From the NCBI GenBank assembly GCA_900012615.1, contig LT009756.1, positions 2,129,398 to 2,193,397 of the forward strand: a stretch of 64,000 nt of DNA, read 5' to 3'. Origin of the DNA: Agrobacterium genomosp. 13 str. CFBP 6927 (GTDB lineage: Bacteria; Pseudomonadota; Alphaproteobacteria; Rhizobiales; Rhizobiaceae). The notes beneath the pieces are model-generated. The model searched no databases, was not told where the DNA came from, and saw only the letters and a list, made by a program, of their open reading frames with translations. Of the stretch, positions 17,536 through 25,299 are shown one piece after another; position 1 is the stretch's first letter; the number at the start of each line of letters is the position of its first letter. Made by a program: the position numbers and the translations under genes.

Positions 17536-18003
17536 TCAGATTTCCACCAGACCGACCCGCTTGACCTGCCGGATGGTGAGCATGGTGCGCACCGTATCGA
17601 CATTTTCGTCCGCCGTCAGAACCTCGATGACGAAATCCTGAAACTCCGTCAGATTTCTGGCAACGCAATGCAGCAGAAAATCGCTTTCGCCTGACACCAT
17701 CCAGGCCTGCCGCACCAGCGACCAGCCGGCGGTTGCCGCGGCAAAGGCCTTCAGATTGCTGTCCGACTGACGCTTGAGACCGACCATGCAGAAGGCGACA
17801 AGATCGAAACCGAGCTTCGGCGCGTTCAACATGGCGTGATAACCCTCGATCACGCCCGCCTCTTCCAGCTTGCGGACGCGCCTGAGGCAGGGCGGAGCGG
17901 AAATACCGACCCTTTCGGCCAGTTCCACATTGGTCATGCGCCCGTCGCGCTGCAATTCGCGCAGGATTTTCAGATCGATGGCATCGAGTTCGACGCTGGT
18001 CAC
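17536..18003 (-). CDS. Lrp/AsnC family regulator
   Basis: A 155-residue regulator with an N-terminal winged helix (LDAIDLKILRELQRDGRMTNVELAERVG) and a C-terminal RAM ligand-binding domain (VSGESDFLLHCVARNLTEFQDFV). Such proteins respond to amino acids and form octamers. GTG 18003 has GAGGA 8 nt upstream and gives the normal family length; a longer in-frame reading to 18126 adds 41 residues with no family match. It is transcribed away from trxB. Targets cannot be named. Confidence 0.92.
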   Translation of the reverse strand: MTSVELDAIDLKILRELQRDGRMTNVELAERVGISAPPCLRRVRKLEEAGVIEGYHAMLNAPKLGFDLVAFCMVGLKRQSDSNLKAFAAATAGWSLVRQAWMVSGESDFLLHCVARNLTEFQDFVIEVLTADENVDTVRTMLTIRQVKRVGLVEI

Positions 18004-18134
18004 GGAGACGTTCCTCGTTAAGCTGGAGAAGTTCCTTGTACTATTCGGCGCGGGATTCGCAAGAATATGCCGCCGGCCGGTCACAAAATTGCGCGCACAT
18101 CCACAACTGCCTTGTTGGTAACGCAAGGCTGCCC

Positions 18135-18163
18135 TTGAATAAAGGCACTAGACAACCTTAAAT
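18135..18163 (+). promoter_or_regulatory. probable sigma-70 promoter of trxB-lsrB
   Basis: TTGAAT (18135-18140) and TTAAAT (18158-18163) are separated by exactly 17 bp, about 105 bp upstream of trxB. No other good pair is seen between the divergent Lrp gene and trxB. Confidence 0.6.
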
Positions 18164-18268
18164 ACCGGGCAATGAAGGGGTGTTGCCCGTCCGCCGTCAT
18201 GCGGCTGGAAGGCTCGGTGCAAAAAGGCACCGTTGCGAAAGACCCCGCTATTGAAAGGAATGTTTCCC

Positions 18269-19243
18269 ATGTCTGCCCGCCACACGAAGGTATTGATCAT
18301 AGGCTCTGGTCCCGCCGGTTATACCGCGGCGATCTACGCGGCCCGCGCAATGCTCAAACCCGTGCTGATTGCCGGCATGGAACAGGGCGGTCAGCTGATG
18401 ATCACTACCGATGTCGAAAACTATCCGGGCTTCGCCGATCCGATCCAGGGCCCCTGGCTGATGGATCAGATGCTGAAGCAGGCGACGCATGTGGGCGCGG
18501 AAATCGTCAGCGACCTCGTCACCGAAGTTGACACCACGACCCGGCCTTTCGTGGCCAAGACCGATTCCGGTCAGGTCTGGACCGCCGACACGCTGATCAT
18601 CGCCACCGGCGCCAAGGCCAAGTGGCTCGGCATTGAGAGCGAGCAGCATTTCCAGGGCTTTGGTGTTTCCGCCTGCGCCACCTGCGACGGTTTCTTCTAT
18701 CGCAACAAGGATGTGATCGTGGTCGGCGGCGGCAACTCCGCCGTGGAAGAAGCGCTGTACCTTGCCCATATCGCCAAATCGGTCACCGTCGTGCACCGCC
18801 GCGACAGTTTCCGCTCGGAAAAAATCCTGCAGGAACGGCTGTTCGCCAAGGAAAACGTCAAGATTCTCTGGAACACGGAGATCGCTGAAATTACCGGTGC
18901 GCCCGCAAAGCCGCCAATGCCACCCTCCGTTTCCGGCGTGAAGCTGCGCGACACCAAAACCGGCACGATCAGCGAATTCCCCATCGACGGCGTCTTCGTT
19001 GCCATCGGCCATGCGCCGGCGGTTGAACTCTTCAAGGGCAAGGTGAAGCTGAAGGACAACGGCTACATGTGGACCGCCCCCGATTCCACGGCAACCGACG
19101 TGGAAGGCATCTTCGCAGCCGGCGACGTCACCGACGACATTTACCGTCAGGCGATCACCGCCGCCGGCATGGGCTGCATGGCCGCGCTGGAAGCGGAACG
19201 TTATCTCACCGCGCAACAACCGCTCGCGGTCGCAGCGGAATAA
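18269..19243 (+). CDS. trxB: thioredoxin reductase
   Basis: A 324-residue flavoprotein that passes electrons from NADPH to thioredoxin. It has the FAD-binding IIGSGPAGYTAAIYAARA motif at the N-terminus, the redox-active disulfide CATC (Cys136 and Cys139), the NADPH-binding VVGGGNSAVEEALYL and the C-terminal FAD motif GIFAAGDVTD. AAAGGAA lies 8 nt before ATG 18269. The LysR gene lsrB follows after 18 bp and is probably co-transcribed, tying thiol redox balance to that regulator. Confidence 0.97.
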   Translation: MSARHTKVLIIGSGPAGYTAAIYAARAMLKPVLIAGMEQGGQLMITTDVENYPGFADPIQGPWLMDQMLKQATHVGAEIVSDLVTEVDTTTRPFVAKTDSGQVWTADTLIIATGAKAKWLGIESEQHFQGFGVSACATCDGFFYRNKDVIVVGGGNSAVEEALYLAHIAKSVTVVHRRDSFRSEKILQERLFAKENVKILWNTEIAEITGAPAKPPMPPSVSGVKLRDTKTGTISEFPIDGVFVAIGHAPAVELFKGKVKLKDNGYMWTAPDSTATDVEGIFAAGDVTDDIYRQAITAAGMGCMAALEAERYLTAQQPLAVAAE

Positions 19244-19261
19244 CCGAAAGGCAGGATAGGC

Positions 19262-20164
19262 ATGGCAATGCCCTTGGACTGGGATAAACTGCGCATTTTT
19301 CATGCGGCTGCCGAAGCGGGGTCCTTTACCCACGCTGCCGACAAGCTGCATTTGTCCCAGTCGGCCATCAGCCGTCAGGTCAGCGCGCTGGAGCAGGATG
19401 TCGGCGTCAAGCTGTTCCATCGCCACGCTCGCGGCCTCATTCTCACGGAACAGGGCGAGTTGCTGTACCGCACCGCCCATGACGTGCTGCTGAAGCTCGA
19501 AACCGTCAAGATGCAGCTCACCGAAACGACGGAGAAGCCGAGCGGCAAGCTGCGCGTGACAACGACGGTCGGTCTCGGCCAGGGCTGGCTGACGGACAAG
19601 GTGCAGGAATTCCTGCAACTCTATCCGGAAATGTCGATCCAGCTCATCCTCGACAATGAGGAGCTGGACGTGAACATGCGCCATGCCGATTGCGCCATCC
19701 GCCTGCGCCAGCCGCAACAGTCTGATCTCATCCAGCGCAAGCTGTTCACGGTGCACATGCACGTCTATGCCGCACCGTCCTACATCAATCGTCACGGCGA
19801 ACCGCAGTCGATCGAGGATCTGGACAATCACCGCATCATCTCCTTCGGCGAACCGGCGCCCAACTATCTGCTTGATGTCAACTGGCTGGAGAATGCCGGA
19901 CGCTCCTCCGACAATACGCGCACGCCGCATCTGCAGATCAACAGCCAGACCTCGATCAAGCGCGCCTGCCTGCTGGGCATAGGCATCGCCTGCCTGCCGG
20001 ATTACATCGTCGGCCGCGACCCCGGATTGATTCAGCTGTCACTCGCCGCCGATATTCCCTCGTTCGATACCTACTTCTGCTATCCGGACGAGATGAAAAA
20101 CGCTGCAAAGCTGAAAGCCTTCAGAGACTTCATCGTGGCAAAAGCCCGAAACTGGAATTTCTGA
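19262..20164 (+). CDS. lsrB: LysR regulator LsrB/VtlR
   Basis: A 300-residue LysR-type regulator with an N-terminal winged helix (LRIFHAAAEAGSFTHAADKLHLSQSAISRQVSALE) and a periplasmic-binding-like effector domain. Gene order trxB-LysR-abcR matches the rhizobial regulator called LsrB in Sinorhizobium (oxidative stress, symbiosis) and VtlR in Brucella and Agrobacterium (activator of AbcR sRNA expression). Cysteines occur near residues 139 and 238 and could support redox sensing, but this is inference. ATG 19262 has AGGA upstream. The abcR1 promoter lies 160 bp downstream. Confidence 0.88.
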   Translation: MAMPLDWDKLRIFHAAAEAGSFTHAADKLHLSQSAISRQVSALEQDVGVKLFHRHARGLILTEQGELLYRTAHDVLLKLETVKMQLTETTEKPSGKLRVTTTVGLGQGWLTDKVQEFLQLYPEMSIQLILDNEELDVNMRHADCAIRLRQPQQSDLIQRKLFTVHMHVYAAPSYINRHGEPQSIEDLDNHRIISFGEPAPNYLLDVNWLENAGRSSDNTRTPHLQINSQTSIKRACLLGIGIACLPDYIVGRDPGLIQLSLAADIPSFDTYFCYPDEMKNAAKLKAFRDFIVAKARNWNF

Positions 20165-20312
20165 CGTTTAAATAGGCCAACGCCACAAAACATCATACTA
20201 TTTCATGGAGTTGGCCTGTCCGGCGCAGCCATGCGCCGGGTGCGCTCCATGCCAGCTTTGCACAGAAAATATACCGGAAATATGCAGACCTGCGTGATAC
20301 GCATGCCTGACC

Positions 20313-20346
20313 TGCACAAAAAAGAGTTGTTTCGTGCACAAAAAAG
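20313..20346. promoter_or_regulatory. 12-bp direct repeats flanking the abcR1 -35 box
   Basis: TGCACAAAAAAG occurs at 20313-20324 and again at 20335-20346, exactly 22 bp apart (two helical turns), on either side of the abcR1 -35 hexamer. The abcR2 promoter has no such repeat. The spacing suggests a regulator site; the protein is unknown. Confidence 0.5.
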
Positions 20347-20355
20347 CACCATATC
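20327..20355 (+). promoter_or_regulatory. abcR1 promoter
   Basis: TTGTTT (20327-20332), a 17-bp spacer and CATATC (20350-20355). The abcR2 gene has the same arrangement exactly 200 bp further on. The predicted start is about 20362. Confidence 0.7.
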
Positions 20356-20361
20356 GCTCTC

Positions 20362-20478
20362 AGCTGATGCACACGGTGGCTTTTCCTCCCAGTTCCACCG
20401 CATCAGCTGTTCCCCTCTGGAGGTTTTTGACCTTCACACTTAAAGGGCCCTGGATCTATCCGGCGGCCCTCTTTTTTT
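20362..20478 (+). ncRNA. abcR1: small regulatory RNA AbcR1
   Basis: A trans-acting, Hfq-dependent sRNA of the alpha-r15 (AbcR) family that represses ABC-transporter binding-protein mRNAs by pairing near their ribosome-binding sites. The conserved core CAGCTGTTCCCCTCTGGAGG and the following TTTTTGACCTTCA are present at about 20404-20436. An extra CCTCCC at 20385-20390, absent from the downstream copy, can act as an anti-Shine-Dalgarno. The terminator is AGGGCC...GGCCCT with an inner GGAT/ATCC stem, then T7 at 20472-20478. The predicted length is about 117 nt. It lies downstream of lsrB as in Agrobacterium. Confidence 0.9.
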
Positions 20479-20526
20479 ACCTGCAAGAATTTTCCCCAAT
20501 TTCGCGAAATATCGCATGATGCAACC

Positions 20527-20555
20527 TTGTTTTGCATTATTGCCGCTCCCATATT
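20527..20555 (+). promoter_or_regulatory. abcR2 promoter
   Basis: TTGTTT (20527-20532), a 17-bp spacer and CATATT (20550-20555): near-identical to the abcR1 promoter but without its flanking direct repeats. Confidence 0.7.
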
Positions 20556-20561
20556 TCAATC

Positions 20562-20662
20562 AGCTGTCACGCTTGCCTATGCACGCGACAGCTGTTCCCC
20601 TCTGGAGGTTTTGACCTTCAAACTTGTCAGGCCGCGGAGAAATCCAGCGGCCTTCTTTTTTG
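20562..20662 (+). ncRNA. abcR2: small regulatory RNA AbcR2
   Basis: The second tandem AbcR-family sRNA. It shares the core CAGCTGTTCCCCTCTGGAGG and TTTTGACCTTCA (about 20589-20620) with AbcR1, but its 5' part differs and folds differently (CAGCTGTCACG...GCGACAGCTG). The terminator is AGGCCGC...GCGGCCT followed by CTTTTTT. The predicted length is about 100 nt. The 200-bp period between the two copies points to an old tandem duplication. Confidence 0.88.
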
Positions 20663-20722
20663 GAAGCTGCATGGCAACGGTCGATAGCCTTCACGGATAC
20701 GTGAATTGTATATCGGGAATTA

Positions 20723-20738
20723 TCGATATAAATATCGA
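20723..20738. promoter_or_regulatory. candidate ArsR-family operator
   Basis: TCGATAT-AA-ATATCGA is a perfect 7-bp inverted repeat with a 2-bp centre, 26 bp before the ArsR start codon. This is the size and position expected for autoregulation by a dimeric winged-helix repressor. The region is also AT-rich enough to hold the promoter. Confidence 0.6.
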
Positions 20739-20764
20739 ACCTACCAGATATTAGAGAAGCGCAG

Positions 20765-21055
20765 ATGAACCCGGAGGAAATCCTCAAAGCCCTTTCCCAC
20801 CCTGCAAGGCTGAAGTTCCTTGAATGGCTGAAGTGTCCGGAAAACCACTTCTGTCAGGATCATCCGCTCAGCATGGGTGTATGCGCCAACCAGTTCCAGA
20901 TCAGCGGCCTGTCGCAATCGACCGTGTCGTCCCATCTGGCGGTTCTGCAGGCAGCTGGCCTTATAAGGTCGAAGAAAGTCGGGCAATGGGTGTTTTTCGA
21001 ACGTAACGAGGAAACGATCGACGCCTTCCGCAATTATCTGCAAGCCAATCTTTGA
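20765..21055 (+). CDS. ArsR family transcription regulator
   Basis: A 96-residue winged-helix regulator: ILKALSHPARLKFLEWL at the start, recognition helix SGLSQSTVSSHLAVLQAAGLI and wing RSKKVGQWVFFERN. Cysteines lie near residues 24, 30 and 39; the ArsR metal motif CxCxxC in helix 3 is absent, so a thiol or electrophile signal is more likely than a metal. It is followed after 131 bp by an old yellow enzyme gene on the same strand, which suggests it represses that gene in response to electrophiles. Confidence 0.9.
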   Translation: MNPEEILKALSHPARLKFLEWLKCPENHFCQDHPLSMGVCANQFQISGLSQSTVSSHLAVLQAAGLIRSKKVGQWVFFERNEETIDAFRNYLQANL

Positions 21056-21186
21056 GCCTCCCAAGCTTCAAGACCAGGGCATCGAACCGAAGACGGTAAT
21101 CCGGGTTTCACAGGGTTCGATGCCCGAAACAAACAGAGAGCGCGTCCCCCGCGCAATTTCGCCAACCGACCAGAAAGTGAAGTCGC

Positions 21187-22299
21187 ATGACCAGTCTTTT
21201 CGAACCGGCACAGGCCGGCGATATCGCACTCGCCAACCGTATCGTCATGGCCCCCCTCACCCGCAACCGTTCGCCGGGGGCAATTCCCAATAATCTCAAC
21301 GCCACCTATTACGAACAGCGCGCGACAGCCGGGCTGATCGTCACGGAAGGCACACCGATTTCCCAGCAGGGTCAGGGTTATGCGGATGTTCCCGGCCTCT
21401 ACAAGCAGGAAGCGGTCGAAGGCTGGAAAAAGATCACCGACGGCGTGCATTCGGCAGGCGGCAAGATTGTCGCGCAGATCTGGCACGTAGGGCGCATTTC
21501 CCACACGTCGCTCCAGCCGCATGGCGGCCAGCCTGTCGCCCCTTCGGCCATCCCCGCCAAGTCGAAGACCTATATCATCAATGATGACGGCACCGGCGCC
21601 TTTGCGGAAACCTCCGAGCCGCGTGCACTGACCATCGACGATATCGGCCTTATCCTTGAAGATTACCGCACCGGTGCACGCGCAGCGCTTGAGGCCGGTT
21701 TTGACGGCGTCGAAATCCATGCCGCCAATGGTTATCTGATCGAGCAGTTCCTGAAATCCAGCACCAACCAGCGCACCGATGAGTATGGTGGCTCCATCGA
21801 AAACCGCGCCCGCTTCCTGCTGGAAGTCGTGGATGCGGTTGCGGAAGAGATTGGCGCCGGTCGCACCGGCATCCGCCTTTCTCCCGTTACCCCCGCCAAC
21901 GACATTTTCGAGGCCGATCCGCAGCCGCTTTATAACTATGTGGCGGAAGAGCTTGGCAAGCGGGGTCTCGCCTTCATCCATGTTGTTGAAGGTGCAACGG
22001 GTGGTCCCCGCGACTTCAAGCAGGGCGACAAGCCCTTCGATTACGCCGCCTTCAAGGCCGCCTATCGCAATGCCGGCGGCAAGGGCCTGTGGATCGCCAA
22101 CAACGGCTACGACCGCCAGAGCGCCATCGAGGCGGTGGAAAGCGGCAAGGTCGATGCCGTGGCCTTCGGCAAGGCCTTCATCGCCAATCCGGATCTGGTG
22201 CGCCGCCTGAAGGATGACGCACCGCTGAACGAGCCGAACCAGCCGACCTTCTATGGTGGCGGAGCTGAAGGCTATACCGACTATCCGGCTCTTGGCTGA
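21187..22299 (+). CDS. old yellow enzyme, NemA-like alkene reductase
   Basis: A 370-residue FMN-dependent TIM-barrel oxidoreductase that reduces electrophilic alkenes, maleimides and nitro compounds with NAD(P)H. Family signatures are IVMAPLTRNRS near residue 18, IWHVGRISH near 100, and HAANGYLIEQFLKSS with NQRTDEYGGSIENR near 180-205; the C-terminus FYGGGAEGYTDYP is typical of NemA-type enzymes. It is probably detoxifying. GAAAGTGAAG lies before ATG 21187. A strong terminator follows. Confidence 0.92.
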   Translation: MTSLFEPAQAGDIALANRIVMAPLTRNRSPGAIPNNLNATYYEQRATAGLIVTEGTPISQQGQGYADVPGLYKQEAVEGWKKITDGVHSAGGKIVAQIWHVGRISHTSLQPHGGQPVAPSAIPAKSKTYIINDDGTGAFAETSEPRALTIDDIGLILEDYRTGARAALEAGFDGVEIHAANGYLIEQFLKSSTNQRTDEYGGSIENRARFLLEVVDAVAEEIGAGRTGIRLSPVTPANDIFEADPQPLYNYVAEELGKRGLAFIHVVEGATGGPRDFKQGDKPFDYAAFKAAYRNAGGKGLWIANNGYDRQSAIEAVESGKVDAVAFGKAFIANPDLVRRLKDDAPLNEPNQPTFYGGGAEGYTDYPALG

Positions 22300-22316
22300 T
22301 AATCATCGACAAATCC

Positions 22317-22351
22317 AAAACGCCGCACCGCTCCATGGCAGTGCGGCGTTT
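22317..22351. terminator. bidirectional intrinsic terminator after the old yellow enzyme gene
   Basis: AAAACGCCGCAC and GTGCGGCGTTT pair in an 11-bp stem with a loop of about 12 bases. A and T runs on both sides suit the convergent gene pair. Confidence 0.8.
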
Positions 22352-22357
22352 GCCGTT

Positions 22358-22747
22358 TCAGGACAGGCTGCGCGCCTGCCGCGCGGCAAAATCGGAAAAC
22401 GCCCCCATGACGAAGGCATTGGCCACATGCAGCGCCTGCAGCAGGCCACTTCCGGTTTCCCGCCCGATGCTCATCAGGGCCACCTGGAAGCAGTAGAGAG
22501 CCAGCAGCGCGACCGCGCGGGCAAGGTTGGGTCGAACCTCGTCGTAGCGCAGGGCAAGGACCACCAGCGACACGATGGGAATGGCGATCAACATGCCAAG
22601 CCCCTTGTGCAGCGAAATCAGTGATCCGTCATAATAGATCGACAGTCCGGCCAGCAGCACCTGCGCAAAAATCAGCACCGGCACAATGGCCGAAATCAAC
22701 GCGAATAGTCGGCGCCGAGCGGACATCCCGTTCACCGCGGTCGCCAT
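22358..22747 (-). CDS. DUF6220-like small membrane protein
   Basis: A 129-residue protein with four predicted membrane helices (starting LFALISAIVPVLIFAQVLLAG) and a conserved-looking LHKGLGML loop followed by HVANAFVMGAF; this resembles DUF6220 proteins. No function is known. The ATG at 22747 overlaps the stop of the upstream oxidoreductase gene as TGATG, so the two are translationally coupled. Confidence 0.75.
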   Translation of the reverse strand: MATAVNGMSARRRLFALISAIVPVLIFAQVLLAGLSIYYDGSLISLHKGLGMLIAIPIVSLVVLALRYDEVRPNLARAVALLALYCFQVALMSIGRETGSGLLQALHVANAFVMGAFSDFAARQARSLS

Positions 22748-23784
22748 CACACCCTGCCCCCGGCATCGGCCGGATGATGAAGGCCCGCCGCTTTCGGCAC
22801 CTCTTCAAGGCAGCCGAGGCTCGCCAATGTCGTGGATACCGCCACATCGATCGGCGTTTTCGGTTCCGTTCCGAGAAAATCCGTGAGGTTGCGGTTGCTC
22901 ATCCGGATCGGCATCTGCCAGAGATATTGCATTTCCAGCACCTCCCGGAACAGGGGAACGAAGGGCGCCGCCAGCTTTATGCCCAACCAGGATAGCCGCC
23001 GCCGCTTGACCGGATGGCCAACGGCCCGTTCGATCGCACCGACCAGCTGCAACCCATCGAAATCCCAGAAACCCTCCATGTGATAGACCGCAAAGGTCGA
23101 GAGCTCCTCGGCGCGATCAAGCAGTCGCCCGATCGTCTCGGCCACATCAGGCAGGTACGCCCATTGATGTCCCGCATGGGGTGCTGCGGGATTCTGGACG
23201 CTGCGGACCGGCTTTCCCGGCCGCACCAGCATCTGCGAAAACCAGTTGTTTTTTGCATCCGGCCCGAAAAAATCCCCGGCGCGGACAATCAGCACCGGCA
23301 CGCCGCGCATCGACGCCATTTTCAGCCGTCGTTCCATCTCCACACGCAGCGTGCCCTTGCGGGTAAAGGGCTTTTGCGGGCTGTCTTCCGTCAAAAGCGG
23401 AAAGGCGTCCGGGCCGAAATTATAGACGCTGCCGGGAAACACGATCCTCGCTCCACAGGCTTCAGCAGCGGCAATGCTGTTGTCCAGCATTGGCAGCACC
23501 TGCCTGTCCCAGTTGCGATATCCGGGAGGATTGACCGCATGGACGACAAGCTGCGCGCCTTTTGCGGCCTCCACCACATCCTGCCGGTTCATGGCATCGC
23601 CGGTCACGCGCTCGACACCATCTGTCGCTGAGGCGGACACCGGCTGACGTGTCATCGCCCTCACCCGCCAGCCGCGCAGCAGCAGCATCTTCGAAATCTG
23701 GCTGCCGACACCGCCATTTGCCCCGACGATCAGGGCCAAAGGCCTGGCATTCTCAGCCGTATTTGCCTGGTTTTCATATATCAT
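22747..23784 (-). CDS. NAD(P)-binding epimerase/dehydrogenase-like protein
   Basis: A 345-residue extended short-chain dehydrogenase-type protein. The Rossmann motif is GANGGVGSQISKML (about residues 21-34), followed by a GDAMNRQD strand end. The usual YxxxK catalytic motif is not evident: the region around FPGSVYNFG and RKGTLRVEMER lacks a clear Tyr-Lys pair, so it may bind a nucleotide without classical SDR catalysis. It is transcribed divergently from a LysR gene that probably controls it and is coupled to the DUF6220 gene. Confidence 0.8.
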   Translation of the reverse strand: MIYENQANTAENARPLALIVGANGGVGSQISKMLLLRGWRVRAMTRQPVSASATDGVERVTGDAMNRQDVVEAAKGAQLVVHAVNPPGYRNWDRQVLPMLDNSIAAAEACGARIVFPGSVYNFGPDAFPLLTEDSPQKPFTRKGTLRVEMERRLKMASMRGVPVLIVRAGDFFGPDAKNNWFSQMLVRPGKPVRSVQNPAAPHAGHQWAYLPDVAETIGRLLDRAEELSTFAVYHMEGFWDFDGLQLVGAIERAVGHPVKRRRLSWLGIKLAAPFVPLFREVLEMQYLWQMPIRMSNRNLTDFLGTEPKTPIDVAVSTTLASLGCLEEVPKAAGLHHPADAGGRV

Positions 23785-23873
23785 CGCCGTACTCCTTGTT
23801 ATGGGCTGGAGTATCGTCCCGTTCCGCGGTATACGAAATTATCGAAATCAGTGGAGCGGCTATACAAAATATT

Positions 23874-24818
23874 ATGACCAGAAGCCGCGACATCAGCTGG
23901 GATTTTTACCGCACCTTCCTCAGCGTGCTAAGCGACGGTTCGCTTTCCGCCGCCGCCCGCGAACTCGGCATCACCCAGCCGACGGCGGGACGCCATATCG
24001 GCGCGCTGGAAGAGGCTGTCGGCTTTCCGCTCTTCATCCGCTCGCCGCACGGGCTGATGCCGACTGAGGCGGCCCTTGCTCTCCGGCCCTATGCGGAAAA
24101 TCTGGCGGCGACGACCGCAGCCCTCATGCGCGCGGCCTCGGGTGAGGTGGGCAAGATTGAAGGCACCGTGCGTATCAGCGCATCGGATATTATCGGCGTG
24201 GAAATGCTGCCGCCGATCATCGCAGCCATGCAGGAAGTTCATCCGCGTCTTGAAATCGAGCTGTCGCTCTCCGATACGCTGGAAGACCTTTTACGGCGTG
24301 AGGCCGATATAGCCATTCGCATGACCGAACCGCAGCAGGATGCGATCGTCATGCGCTACATTGGCAATTTTCGCCTGGGATTTCATGCGACGCGCGATTA
24401 TCTGGCAAAAGCCGGCGCCCCGGAAAGCATGGAGGACCTCAACCACCACCGCATGGTCGGTTTCGACCGCAAGACGCCCTTTATCCGGGCGGCTATTCAG
24501 CGGATGCGTTCGCTCGATCCGGAAATACCCGATATTGAAGAGATTTCCTTCGAAATCCGCGCCGACAGCAACCTCGCCCAGCTTGCCATGATCCGCGCCA
24601 GCGCGGGCATCGGCGTCTGCCAGATCGGTCTGGCGCGCAAGGATCCGCGTCTCGTCCAGGTCCTTCCGAAAATCGACATTCCGCTACACACCTGGGTCGC
24701 GATGCACGAAAACCTCAAGACCTCACCGCGATGCCGGGCCGTGTTCAGCGCCCTTGTCGAAGGCCTCAAGCTCCATCTCAAGGAAACCGATCCGAACGCC
24801 CCGCCGCAACGGCGCTAG
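23874..24818 (+). CDS. LysR family transcription regulator
   Basis: A 314-residue LysR regulator: helix-turn-helix at the start (FYRTFLSVLSDGSLSAAARELGITQPTAGRHIGALE) and an effector domain with ISASDIIGVEMLPPIIAAM. ATG 23874 was chosen because it starts the family fold; the ribosome-binding site is weak (GGAG about 17 nt upstream). An open frame extends to 23562 across the neighbour's coding strand and is not part of the gene. The 89-bp gap to the divergent oxidoreductase gene is the likely operator. Confidence 0.9.
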   Translation: MTRSRDISWDFYRTFLSVLSDGSLSAAARELGITQPTAGRHIGALEEAVGFPLFIRSPHGLMPTEAALALRPYAENLAATTAALMRAASGEVGKIEGTVRISASDIIGVEMLPPIIAAMQEVHPRLEIELSLSDTLEDLLRREADIAIRMTEPQQDAIVMRYIGNFRLGFHATRDYLAKAGAPESMEDLNHHRMVGFDRKTPFIRAAIQRMRSLDPEIPDIEEISFEIRADSNLAQLAMIRASAGIGVCQIGLARKDPRLVQVLPKIDIPLHTWVAMHENLKTSPRCRAVFSALVEGLKLHLKETDPNAPPQRR

Positions 24819-24837
24819 GACTGTTCACGCCTGTTTT

Positions 24838-25104
24838 TCAAAAAGGTCTGGCCGGAGATGAAGTCTTGTCGACCACCTCGGCTTCCGGCCGATCACCGCC
24901 CTGGCTATATTCCTCGTGCCATTGGCCGCGCTCGTCCTGATAGCTGATTTCCTCGTCATCACCCTCCACCTGCTGCTCGGCAGCAACGATGCGTGCAGCC
25001 TCGACCGCATCGGCATAGGAAGGGAAGGTTTCTGAATAAGCGCCATTCATGCGGTAGGCAAAGCCTCCGTCATGCTCGACGATTTCATAGACCACTTTGG
25101 TCAT
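24838..25104 (-). CDS. DUF2188-like small protein
   Basis: An 88-residue acidic, soluble protein: VYEIVEHDGGFAYRMNGAYSETFPSYADAVEAA matches the DUF2188 pattern (a short beta-rich domain that reads sample text W/Y-G-F-s-h). AGGAGG sits 7 nt before ATG 25104, which fixes the start; the in-frame upstream ATG lacks such a site. Function is unknown. It is divergent from the chaA gene. Confidence 0.75.
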   Translation of the reverse strand: MTKVVYEIVEHDGGFAYRMNGAYSETFPSYADAVEAARIVAAEQQVEGDDEEISYQDERGQWHEEYSQGGDRPEAEVVDKTSSPARPF

Positions 25105-25299
25105 GCATGTTCCTCCTGTTTCAGTAGGCGACATGGCAACCACAACCGCGTTTCAAGCATTGCATCCGACGGGAACACCACGGCATGAGCAGCATGTCCT
25201 GCAACACCACTATCCTACCAAAAGCACTCAAGCGCAAATCCTGCTTGATCTGAAGGACGATACGTCACAGCCTTGGACTGGCACGGGGAAGGGAAATCG

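Noticed and set aside
18248..19930. Minus-strand open frame of 560 codons across trxB-lsrB
   Set aside because: It spans two confirmed plus-strand genes and has no family motifs; a codon-bias artefact.
20173..20238. Hairpins AGGCCAAC/GTTGGCCT and CGGCGCA/TGCGCCG after lsrB
   Set aside because: They could end the trxB-lsrB transcript, but neither has a T run, so I do not call them terminators.
20220..20443. Small open frame (MRRVRSMP...) between lsrB and abcR1
   Set aside because: It runs into the AbcR1 core and terminator region, has no ribosome-binding site and matches no family.
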